Assembly: GCF_007097155.1 (NCBI RefSeq)
Contig: NZ_VJWA01000001.1
Coordinates: forward strand, 777,501-841,500
Source: Glacieibacterium frigidum
GTDB taxonomy: Bacteria > Pseudomonadota > Alphaproteobacteria > Sphingomonadales > Sphingomonadaceae
Reading direction: 5' to 3'
DNA: 64,000 bases
Program-made: the position numbers and the translations under genes
The notes under the pieces: model-generated
What the model was told of the DNA's origin: nothing
What the model saw: only the letters and a program-made list of their open reading frames with translations
Database searches by the model: none
Shown: piece after piece, positions 54,947-64,000 of the stretch
Layout of the letters: every line of letters starts with the position of its first letter
How positions within the stretch are numbered: position 1 is the stretch's first letter

Positions 54947-55621
54947 TCAAGCGGCGGCCAGGCCCAGCCCGGCGATGATCTTGTCGAGATGCGCGAGCGC
55001 TTCGGGCGTCGGGCCAGGGTAAGGCCCGTCGATCGGCGTGTTCCCAAGATAACCGATCTGCTCCCACCCTTCCGCGGTCGAGAAATAGGCGCGGAGCGTC
55101 AGGCGGCGCATCAGGGTGAAGAACGCCGCCGGCTTCTCGTGGCCCGGCTTGATGCGGTCCTTGAAGGCAATGTCGTCGCAGATCGCCGCCCGCTGCGTCA
55201 TGCTGGACGCGGCGAAGACCTTGCCCGATCGGCGCCGGCTTTCGGCGTCGAGCCAGGCGAGCCCCGCGACGATCGTCTTCCGGTCGCGCTGCTGGTTGGG
55301 GTAGGGCGCGCTGACCCATTCATCGACGAACGCCGGCACCCCGAGCTTCGATGCGGCGGGCGCGGTGCCATCGGCGGGCAGGATCATGTCGCACAGCGCC
55401 GTCGCCGCCTTGCGCTCGGCGGCGGTCAGCGTCAGCGGCCACGGCACTTTCGGGTCCGACATGTCGGGATCGACGCCGTAGCCCGGTGCGGTGACGGGTT
55501 TCAGCGTCACCGTCGGCCATTGCGTGCCCTCGAGGCCAGTGCCCCGCGCCGCCTCGGGCAGGGCCGACAGCGCGGCGGCGAGCCACGCCAGCGTCGTACG
55601 GCGATCGACTGCGACGGTCAT
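54947..55621 (-). CDS. Gluconate 2-dehydrogenase subunit 3-like small subunit (cassette 2)
   Basis: A 224-aa small subunit with a Tat-like signal (DRRTTLAWLAAALSALPEAA). LTAAERKAATALCDMILPADGTAPAASKLGVPAFVDEW is the family core, and MRRLTLRAYFSTAEGWEQIGYLGN is its C-terminal signature. It is the partner of the GMC protein encoded immediately upstream, with a 4-nt overlap. Confidence 0.88.
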   Translation of the reverse strand: MTVAVDRRTTLAWLAAALSALPEAARGTGLEGTQWPTVTLKPVTAPGYGVDPDMSDPKVPWPLTLTAAERKAATALCDMILPADGTAPAASKLGVPAFVDEWVSAPYPNQQRDRKTIVAGLAWLDAESRRRSGKVFAASSMTQRAAICDDIAFKDRIKPGHEKPAAFFTLMRRLTLRAYFSTAEGWEQIGYLGNTPIDGPYPGPTPEALAHLDKIIAGLGLAAA

Positions 55622-57291
55622 AGCTCACCTTTGCGCAGGCGCGTCGCGATATGGTCGGCCGACCGCATCGCCAGCGCCATGATGGTCAGCGTCGGGTTCT
55701 TGTGCGCCTTCGACGCGAACACCGCGCCGTCGCCGATGTAGAGGTTGTCGACGTCCCAGCAGCGGCCGTACGGGTCGGTTACCGAGGTGCGCCGGTCGGC
55801 CCCCATGCGCGCGGTGCCGACCTCGTGGATGATCTCGCCGCCCTTGCGCAGCGCGCGATCGGCGGTTTCGGGCGGCTTGTTCAGCTTGCCGCCCATCGCG
55901 GTGACGATGTCCTGCGTCGTCTTGTGGAAATGGTCGACCATCGCGCGCTCCTGGTCGGTCCAGCCGAAATGGAAGCGCAGCGCCGGGATGCCGAAACGGT
56001 CCTTCAGCACGGGGTCGATCTCGCAATAGGACTTGGCGTTGGGGATCATCTCGCCGCGGATCGTGAAGCCGATCGTCGAGCCATAGGCGCGCTGTGCCCG
56101 CGCGCGCAGGCCCGCGCCGTAACCGTCGAGCCCGCCGAGATCGCCCGGCTCGTTGAAGCCGCCGCCGACCTCGAAATGATAGCCGCGTGCGAAGTTCAGC
56201 TTGCCGGCCTTCTGTTCCTTGTACAGCCAGAAGGGGATGTACATGTGCAGTCCCATCGCGCCGTCCTCGTTGTAGCGCGGTCGGCCCTCGAGCGCGGGGA
56301 AGGTCGCCGACAGGTCGGCGCCGACGGTGTCCATCAGGTTGCGGCCCAGCTGCCCGCTCGAATTGGCGAGGCCCTCCGACCGCCCCGCAACCTTGGTGTT
56401 GAGCAGGATGCGTGCGGTCTCGCCGGTGCTCGCTGCCAGGATGACGACGCGGCCCCGCGCCTCGCGCTGTGCACCGGTCTTGCGGTCGATGAAGCGCACG
56501 CCCGCTGCCTTGCCGGCGCGGTCTAGGATGACCTCGTGGACCATCGCGTCCGTGCGCACGGTCAGCTTCTTTGTCGCGCGCGCCTGGGGGATCAATGAGG
56601 TGGTGGTCTGGAACGCCGCGCCGATCGCGCAGCCGCGGCCGCATTCGGACGCGTAATAGCACGGGCTGCGCTCGTCGACGGGCCGCGTCAGCACGGCGCG
56701 CCGGGCGGGCACGACGGGGATGTTCAGCTTGCCCGCACCGGCCTTCAGGAACAGCTCCCACGCGCGCGGCGTGGGCGGATCGTGAAGCACGCCGTCGCCC
56801 GAATTGGGGTGGTTCTCTAGGTTCGGGTTGTTGCCGTAGACGCCGACGATCGTCTCGGTCTTGTCGTACCAGGGCGCCATTTCCTCATAGCTGACCGGCC
56901 AGTCGACACCGAGGCCGTCGCGCGTGAACGGCTTGAAGTCGTAGGGGCCCATGCGGAAGCTGTTGCGCGCCCAGTGGTTGGTGCGGCCGCCCAGCATGCG
57001 GCTGCGCCACCATTTGAACTCGGTGCCCTCGGCCATCGCGTAGGGCTCGCCCGGAATGTCCCAGCCGCCGTCGACGGTGGCATCGTAATAGCCGAAATCC
57101 TTGTCGGGCGTGCCGACCCCGCGCAGCGGCGCGTCGCGGGTGAAGTTGAGCATCGGCGCCTCGGCGGGGTCATAGTCGCGGCCCGCCTCCAGCATCAGGA
57201 CGCTCGCCCCGGCACGGGTCAGCATCCACGCCGCCATGGCACCGCCGGCACCCGATCCGACGACCACCGCGTCGTAGCTTTCCACAGCCAT
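55618..57291 (-). CDS. GMC family flavin oxidoreductase (large subunit, cassette 2)
   Basis: A 557-aa GMC enzyme. It has VVGSGAGGAMAAWMLTRAG at the N terminus, MLGGRTNHWARN near residue 100, CYYASECGRGCAIGA, VDTVGADLSA-type middle strands, and a C-terminal HEVGTARMGAD and HKNPTLTIMALA. It has no signal peptide of its own, like the paralogue at 30792, but differs in overall sequence and active-site tail. The ATG at 57291 follows AGGGAGCG. Confidence 0.88.
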   Translation of the reverse strand: MAVESYDAVVVGSGAGGAMAAWMLTRAGASVLMLEAGRDYDPAEAPMLNFTRDAPLRGVGTPDKDFGYYDATVDGGWDIPGEPYAMAEGTEFKWWRSRMLGGRTNHWARNSFRMGPYDFKPFTRDGLGVDWPVSYEEMAPWYDKTETIVGVYGNNPNLENHPNSGDGVLHDPPTPRAWELFLKAGAGKLNIPVVPARRAVLTRPVDERSPCYYASECGRGCAIGAAFQTTTSLIPQARATKKLTVRTDAMVHEVILDRAGKAAGVRFIDRKTGAQREARGRVVILAASTGETARILLNTKVAGRSEGLANSSGQLGRNLMDTVGADLSATFPALEGRPRYNEDGAMGLHMYIPFWLYKEQKAGKLNFARGYHFEVGGGFNEPGDLGGLDGYGAGLRARAQRAYGSTIGFTIRGEMIPNAKSYCEIDPVLKDRFGIPALRFHFGWTDQERAMVDHFHKTTQDIVTAMGGKLNKPPETADRALRKGGEIIHEVGTARMGADRRTSVTDPYGRCWDVDNLYIGDGAVFASKAHKNPTLTIMALAMRSADHIATRLRKGEL

Positions 57292-57368
57292 CCGCTCCCT
57301 TTCGCCTTGCTTTGGTTCAGTATGGACACTCTCCAGCGCCGACACAATTAGGCATAATGTGATTGACC

Positions 57369-57379
57369 CATTTTACAAC
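57369..57379. promoter_or_regulatory. GntR-type operator candidate in the GMC/beta-helix divergent region
   Basis: CATTTTACAAC (reverse GTTGTAAAATG), 77 nt from the GMC start and 95 nt from the beta-helix gene start. The right half is weak. Confidence 0.4.
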
Positions 57380-57474
57380 TTTGGGCAGTTTCTGAGCTGA
57401 GATGGGGAGCGGCACGTGACAGCAATCCAGGGTTTGACTGCACTCCGACCCTCGCGGCGTCAGAGGGCAACGGC

Positions 57475-58830
57475 ATGAAGCGTATTCGTCTTTTAGCGCT
57501 TGCCGCTCTGTCGCTTGGCAGCGCGGTGCATGCGAAGAACTGGTACGTCTCGCCGCAGGGCGACGACGCCCGTGATGGCGGCACGGCGGCGACTGCCTTC
57601 AGGACGCTGCAGAAAGCCGAGGCGGTCGTGAAGCCAGGCGATGTCGTGCTGATCGGCGGCGGCGTCTACGAGGGCGACCCGAAGGCGCGGGGCGAAGGCT
57701 CGGCGCTGCTGACGATCCGGGCGTCGGGAAAGCCCGGCGCATGGATCACCTGGAAGGCGAAGGCAGGCGAGACGCCCGAACTGCGCCCGCGGCAATGGTC
57801 GGGTATCCAGATCCACGGCTCCTACCATGTCATCGAGGGGCTGACCCTGATCGGCGGCAACGACGAAGTCACGCTGGTCGAGGCGCTGGCGGCTGCCAGG
57901 GTTTCGCCCAAGCAGTCGCGGTACAACACCAACGGCATCTTCGTCGAAGGCCGGCCCAATGCGCCCGATGCCAAGCCGCACCACGTCATTATCCGGCGCA
58001 ACACCGTCGGCAAGATGCCCGGCGCGGGGATCGTCGCGATCGAGGCCGATCACATCACCATCGAGGACAACAAGGTCTTCGAGAACGCCTGGTTCATGGA
58101 ATATGGCGGCTCGGGCATCTCGCTGCTCAACAACTGGGCGGTCGACGATGCGCCGGGCTATCACGTCGTGATCCAGCGCAATCTCGTCTGGAACAACAAG
58201 ACGATGGTGCCGTGGGAGAAGATCGGCAAACTGAGCGACGGCAACGGCATCATCCTCGACGTCACCGACCAGACGGTTGCGGGCGGGGCAACCAATCCGA
58301 ATGCCGACGCGGTGGTCGGAGCCCCCGCGCCGGCAGCCGAGAAGCCGAAGCGCCCGATCTGGAAGGCGCGCTCGCTGATCGCCAACAACGTCAGCGCCTT
58401 CAACGGCGGGTCCGGCATCCACACCTTCCGCACCTCGCACGTCGATATCGTCAACAACACGACCTACTGGAACGGCGCGGTGGTCAATTACGAGGAGCTG
58501 TTCGCCAACCGCTCGACCGATATCGTCATCCTCAACAACATCATCGTGCCGCGACCCGGCGGGCGCGTGACCTCGAACAACCGCAACACGAATGTCCGCT
58601 GGGACTATAATCTCTACCCGAACGCGCAGAGCGTCGTCAGCGGGCCGAACGACATCGTCGCCGATCCGCGCCTTGTTCGCATCGACCGCGACATGCTGCG
58701 CGCCGACTTCCGCGTTGCGAAGGGCAGCGCAGCCCGGGATTCCGGGACTGACGAATTGGCGCAGCCGGCCGACCTGCGCGGCGTGCGCCGTCCGATCGGG
58801 CGCCGCGATCGGGGCGCCTACGAGCAGTAA
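57475..58830 (+). CDS. Right-handed parallel beta-helix protein (polysaccharide lyase-like)
   Basis: A 451-aa exported protein. It has a signal peptide (IRLLALAALSLGSAVHA) followed by NWYVSPQGDDARDGGTAATA and FRTLQKA, the usual start of PL9/PL-like beta-helix proteins, then repeated VIIRRNTVGKMPGAGI, ITIEDNKVFENAWF and IVNNTTYWNGAVV turns. It may be a lyase or a glycoside hydrolase on pectin- or xylan-type chains; no catalytic residue could be assigned. It is divergent from the GMC operon. Confidence 0.8.
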   Translation: MKRIRLLALAALSLGSAVHAKNWYVSPQGDDARDGGTAATAFRTLQKAEAVVKPGDVVLIGGGVYEGDPKARGEGSALLTIRASGKPGAWITWKAKAGETPELRPRQWSGIQIHGSYHVIEGLTLIGGNDEVTLVEALAAARVSPKQSRYNTNGIFVEGRPNAPDAKPHHVIIRRNTVGKMPGAGIVAIEADHITIEDNKVFENAWFMEYGGSGISLLNNWAVDDAPGYHVVIQRNLVWNNKTMVPWEKIGKLSDGNGIILDVTDQTVAGGATNPNADAVVGAPAPAAEKPKRPIWKARSLIANNVSAFNGGSGIHTFRTSHVDIVNNTTYWNGAVVNYEELFANRSTDIVILNNIIVPRPGGRVTSNNRNTNVRWDYNLYPNAQSVVSGPNDIVADPRLVRIDRDMLRADFRVAKGSAARDSGTDELAQPADLRGVRRPIGRRDRGAYEQ

Positions 58831-58836
58831 ACGAGA

Positions 58837-58871
58837 GGGGCCGGCGGCATCGCTGCCACCGGCCCCCTTTT
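58837..58871. terminator. Terminator between the beta-helix and MHS transporter genes
   Basis: GGGGCCGG and CCGGCCCC form an 8-bp stem around a 14-nt loop, followed by CTTTT. It sits between convergent genes. Confidence 0.85.
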
Positions 58872-58886
58872 CACATGCGCTGGAGC

Positions 58887-60554
58887 CTAGTCGGTCAGCG
58901 CGCGGTTCCGCGTCTCGGGCAGGAACAGGATGCCCGCGACCAGCGTGATGATCGCGACCACCACCGGGTACCACAGCCCGTAGTAGATATCGCCCGTGGC
59001 GGCGACCATCGCGAAGGCCGTCGTCGGCAGGAAGCCGCCGAACCAGCCGTTGCCGATGTGGTAGGGCAGCGACATCGAGGTGTAGCGGATCCGCGTCGGG
59101 AACAGCTCGACGAGCAGCGCCGCGATCGGCCCGTAGACCATCGTCACATAGGTCGCGAGGATGAACAGGATCAGCACGACCAGCGGCTTGTTGATCTGCT
59201 CCGGGTCGGCCTTGGCAGGGTAGCCGACCGCGGTCAGCGCCGCCTTGGTATTATCCTGGAACGCCGTGATCGCCGCCTTCTTCGCGTCGCCGGTCAGCGC
59301 CTTGGTGTCGACGCCCGGGATCACCGTGTCGCCGATCTTGATGCTGGCGATGGTCCCCGCCGGTGCCTCGACGTTGGTGTACGACACCGACGCCTTGGCG
59401 AGGTACGACTTGGCGACGTCGCACGACTGGGCGTCGAACTTGTTCTTGCCGACCGGATCGAACTGGAACGAGCAGTCGTCGCCGTGCGCGATGACCGACA
59501 CCGGTGCCGTCGCCTGTGCCCGGGCGAGTGCCGGGTTGGCCGCCTCGGTCAGTGCGCCGAACAGCGGGAAGTAGGTCAGCGCCGCAAGCGCACAGCCCGC
59601 CATGATGATCGGCTTGCGGCCGATCTTGTCCGACAGCCAGCCGAAGAAAATGAACAGCGGCGTTGCGCAGGCCAGTGCGATGGCGATCAGGATGTTGGTC
59701 GTCGCGCCGTCGACCTTCAGCGTTTTTTCGAGGAAGAACAGCGCGTAGAACTGCCCCGTGTACCAGACCACCGCCTGGCCCGCGACAGCGCCGATCAGCG
59801 CGATGATGACGATCTTCAGGTTGGGCCACTTGCCGAACGCCTCGGTCAGCGGCGCCTTGGAGGTCTTGCCGGCGTCCTTCATCTCCTTGAACACCGGGCT
59901 CTCGGCGAGCTGCATGCGAATCCACATCGAGACGCCGAGCAGGATGATCGAGATCAGGAACGGCACGCGCCAGCCCCAGTCGAGGAAGGCTTCCTCGCCG
60001 AGATAGGTGCGGACGCCGATGACGACGAGCAGCGCCGCGAACAGGCCGAGCGTCGCGGTTGTCTGGATGAAGCTGGTGAATAGCCCGCGCTTACCTTCGG
60101 GCGCGTGCTCGGCGACGTAGGTCGCCGCGCCGCCATACTCGCCGCCGAGCGCGAGGCCCTGCAGCAGGCGCAGCACGACGAGGCAGATCGGCGCCGCGAC
60201 GCCGATGCTGGCATAGTTCGGCAGCAGGCCGACGATGAAGGTCGACAGGCCCATGATGCCCATCGTCACGAGGAATGTGTTCTTGCGCCCGACGAGATCG
60301 CCGATGCGCCCGAAGAACAGCGCGCCGAACGGGCGCACGGCGAAGCCCGCAGCGAACGCTGCGAGCGCGAAGATGAAGCCCGTCGTCTCGTTGACGCCCG
60401 AGAAGAACTGCGCCGAGATGACGGTGGCGAGCAGGCCGTACAGATAAAAGTCGTACCACTCGAAGATCGTGCCCAGCGACGATGCGCCGATGACCATCGC
60501 GTGGCTTTGTTTGGCTTGGGGTACCGCGGCCCCCGCCGGTGCACTTGTCGCCAT
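58887..60554 (-). CDS. MHS-family MFS transporter with large periplasmic insertion
   Basis: A 555-aa metabolite:H+ symporter-type carrier (ProP/ShiA/KgtP class). Family marks: SSLGTIFEWYDFYLYG, RPFGALFFGRIGDLVGRKNTF, LRLLQGLALGGEYGGA and LLVELFPTRIRYTS. About 120 residues (roughly 338-456) with two cysteines interrupt the helices, making it longer than the usual 430-450 aa. With the porin and acetyl-CoA synthetase next to it, uptake of acetate or another short organic acid is likely. ATG at 60554 after GGGAGAGGG. Confidence 0.88.
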   Translation of the reverse strand: MATSAPAGAAVPQAKQSHAMVIGASSLGTIFEWYDFYLYGLLATVISAQFFSGVNETTGFIFALAAFAAGFAVRPFGALFFGRIGDLVGRKNTFLVTMGIMGLSTFIVGLLPNYASIGVAAPICLVVLRLLQGLALGGEYGGAATYVAEHAPEGKRGLFTSFIQTTATLGLFAALLVVIGVRTYLGEEAFLDWGWRVPFLISIILLGVSMWIRMQLAESPVFKEMKDAGKTSKAPLTEAFGKWPNLKIVIIALIGAVAGQAVVWYTGQFYALFFLEKTLKVDGATTNILIAIALACATPLFIFFGWLSDKIGRKPIIMAGCALAALTYFPLFGALTEAANPALARAQATAPVSVIAHGDDCSFQFDPVGKNKFDAQSCDVAKSYLAKASVSYTNVEAPAGTIASIKIGDTVIPGVDTKALTGDAKKAAITAFQDNTKAALTAVGYPAKADPEQINKPLVVLILFILATYVTMVYGPIAALLVELFPTRIRYTSMSLPYHIGNGWFGGFLPTTAFAMVAATGDIYYGLWYPVVVAIITLVAGILFLPETRNRALTD

Positions 60555-60761
60555 GTCCCTCTCCCCGTTTGGTGCAGCCACGACGCAGGCGCGCGCCAAG
60601 GCAGCGTTCGTTCGGGGCGGACACTAGAAGGCGCGGACGGCCGCGCCAGAGCGACTTTAGTCTTACGCGGGCACCACTACGACCAAAGCCCAATAGCGGC
60701 GCGCGCGCCGCCCGCGCTAATCCCGCCGCAATAACAAGGCTTCACAAAGGGGGAGGTTGGC

Positions 60762-62180
60762 ATGGCCATCAACAGAATCGCGGCTGCGTTGCTGGCGACG
60801 AGCGCACTCGCTGCGCCGGCGTTCGCGCAGGCTCCCGCCCCCGCACCGCTCGAAAAGCGCGTCGAGCGCCTCGAGGCGCTGCTGCAGGGCGTCATCGACC
60901 GCCTCGACCGCCAGCAAGGCGCGACGCTGACCCCGGCCGAGGGCCAGGCGGTGCGCGAGGCGCAGGGCGTGCTCGCCGATCGCGGCGCGACCACCGGCGC
61001 CACCCCCGTCGCTGCCGACCAGCGCGCCGCAGCCAGCGCGAGCGGCCTCGCATCGCGACTCGACGCGATCGAGAAGGGCCAGGGCCTCGGCTTCCGCGTC
61101 GGTGCCAGCACGATCAAGATCGGCGGCTATTTCAAGTTCGACGCCAACGTCTCGAAATACAGCGGCGGTGACCCGACCCCGACCAACAGCGCGATCCGCT
61201 TCTACAACTCGCCCGCCGGCATCCCGGTCGGCGGGGCGAAGGAAGGCTATCAGCTCGCCTACAACGCCCGCGAGACGCGCTTCAGCATCAACACCGAAAC
61301 CCCGATCGGCGACGAGAAGCTGACCGGCACGCTCGAGCTCGACTTCTTGGACACCCCGACACTCGGCAACGAGCGCGTCACCAGCTCCTACGTGCCGCGC
61401 ATCCGTCAGGGCTTCATCACCTACGGCAAATGGACCTTCGGCCAGACCTGGTCGACCTTCCAGAACGTTGCCGTGCTGCCCGAGCGCACCGACTTCATCG
61501 GCCCGACCGAGGGTGTCGTTTTCGTCCGCCAGCCGATCGTGCGCTATACCAACGGCGGCTTCCAGATCGCCCTCGAACAGCCCGAGACGACGGTCCAGCA
61601 GGGCGCGACGAGCCTTGAGGCCGACGACGACAAGGCGCCCGATCTCGTCCTGCGCTACAATTTTAAGGGCGACTGGGGCACTGCGGCGGTGGCGGGCATC
61701 GGTCGTTACCTGCGCTACGACGCGAGCACCGCGGGCGGCGTCGACGACGAGGCGGTCGGCTACGGCGTCAGCGTCTCTGGCGTCATCAAGGTCGGGCCGA
61801 AGGATAACTTCAACTTCATGATCACCGGCGGCGAGGGCATCGGGCGCTACGTCGCCTTGAACGTCCGCGACGACGCGGTGGTCGATGTCCGCGGCCGGCT
61901 CGACACCGTCGGACTGATCGCCGGCTTCGCGTCGTTCCGCCACTTCTGGACCGACAAGTGGCGCTCGGTGCTGACCGGCGGCTATTACAAGGCGTACAAC
62001 CCGTCGGCCGCCGGGCTGCTGGTGACCGACAATGTCGGCAGCGCGAGCTTCGAGACCTTCTATTCGCCCGCCAAGCCGCTGACCTTCGGCCTCGGCTATC
62101 GCTATGCGCGCCGCGAGCTCGAGAACGGCCTTTCCGGCAACCTGAATCGCGTGCAATTCTCGGCGCAGTATAATTTCTAA
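60762..62180 (+). CDS. DcaP-like outer-membrane porin
   Basis: A 472-aa porin. It has a signal peptide (RIAAALLATSALAAPAFAQ), a periplasmic coiled-coil (LEKRVERLEALLQGVIDRLDR), then a 16-strand-type barrel starting FRVGASTIKIGGYFKFDAN and ending in FSAQYNF with the terminal Phe. It resembles trimeric DcaP dicarboxylate or small-acid channels. It is divergent from the MHS transporter and only 18 nt ahead of acs. GGGGGAGG precedes the start. Confidence 0.88.
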   Translation: MAINRIAAALLATSALAAPAFAQAPAPAPLEKRVERLEALLQGVIDRLDRQQGATLTPAEGQAVREAQGVLADRGATTGATPVAADQRAAASASGLASRLDAIEKGQGLGFRVGASTIKIGGYFKFDANVSKYSGGDPTPTNSAIRFYNSPAGIPVGGAKEGYQLAYNARETRFSINTETPIGDEKLTGTLELDFLDTPTLGNERVTSSYVPRIRQGFITYGKWTFGQTWSTFQNVAVLPERTDFIGPTEGVVFVRQPIVRYTNGGFQIALEQPETTVQQGATSLEADDDKAPDLVLRYNFKGDWGTAAVAGIGRYLRYDASTAGGVDDEAVGYGVSVSGVIKVGPKDNFNFMITGGEGIGRYVALNVRDDAVVDVRGRLDTVGLIAGFASFRHFWTDKWRSVLTGGYYKAYNPSAAGLLVTDNVGSASFETFYSPAKPLTFGLGYRYARRELENGLSGNLNRVQFSAQYNF

Positions 62181-62198
62181 GTCCCCCGGGGAGCGAGC

Positions 62199-64000
<1,802 letters not shown>

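Noticed and set aside
60655..60670. TTTAGTCTTACG before the porin as a further regulon site
   Set aside because: Only the AGTCTTAC half resembles the motif and the other half is absent; not enough to include.

Overview
The window reads as chromosomal DNA of a GC-rich alphaproteobacterium, most likely a sphingomonad. The reasons are the 23S-5S-tRNA-fMet order, an initiator tRNA with an AGG/CCU anticodon stem, a PEP-CTERM protein whose sorting signal is of the PEPxxWA type, a large TonB-dependent receptor of the Xanthomonas/Caulobacter type, and a Caulobacter-style oxidative (Weimberg) pentose pathway. No genus can be fixed from the sequence alone.

Layout: (1) 1-2251, the 3' end of a ribosomal RNA operon closed by a strong terminator. 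(2) 2.25-4.6 kb, a sparse stretch with a SnoaL-like protein, a small membrane protein and a DUF1294 protein. (3) 4.5-16.1 kb, a Tad/Flp pilus locus: flp-cpaB-cpaC-(short CpaD-like)-cpaE-cpaF-tadB-tadC-cpaA on the minus strand, and a TadG-like protein with two TadE-like pseudopilins on the plus strand. (4) 16.2-16.8 kb, a PEP-CTERM protein. (5) 17.0-58.8 kb, a carbohydrate-utilisation locus of about 42 kb. (6) 58.9-64 kb, an MHS-type transporter, a DcaP-like porin and acetyl-CoA synthetase (cut by the window end).

The large locus looks built for glucuronoxylan-type hemicellulose and related glycosides. Outer-membrane uptake would use the TonB receptor. Depolymerisation and debranching would use a GH10 xylanase, a GH39-like enzyme, a SASA-type acetylesterase, a GH27 alpha-galactosidase, a GH2 beta-glucuronidase, a GH94-like protein and a beta-helix protein. 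Inner-membrane uptake would use two MFS carriers and a sodium symporter. Sugar and sugar-acid catabolism would use a uronate-dehydrogenase-like protein, an SMP-30 lactonase, mannonate dehydratase ManD, D-xylose 1-dehydrogenase, the XylX dehydratase, a ketoglutarate-semialdehyde dehydrogenase and an extra enolase-superfamily dehydratase. Two separate cassettes combine a GMC flavoenzyme, a Tat-signal small subunit and a Gfo/Idh protein, with sugar isomerase-like TIM barrels or a DUF1080 protein. They suggest a second, oxidative (3-keto-glycoside) route of glycoside cleavage.

The most notable observation is a recurrent operator-like motif, core TTGTAAnACC (family pattern TNGT-N3-ACNA), found within about 110 bp upstream of essentially every transcription unit from 17 to 57.5 kb, several times as phased pairs. 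The same kind of sites precede the only regulator in the locus, an FCD-type GntR protein at 42.3 kb. I infer one locus-wide regulon. No insertion sequence, prophage, CRISPR array or integration scar was seen.
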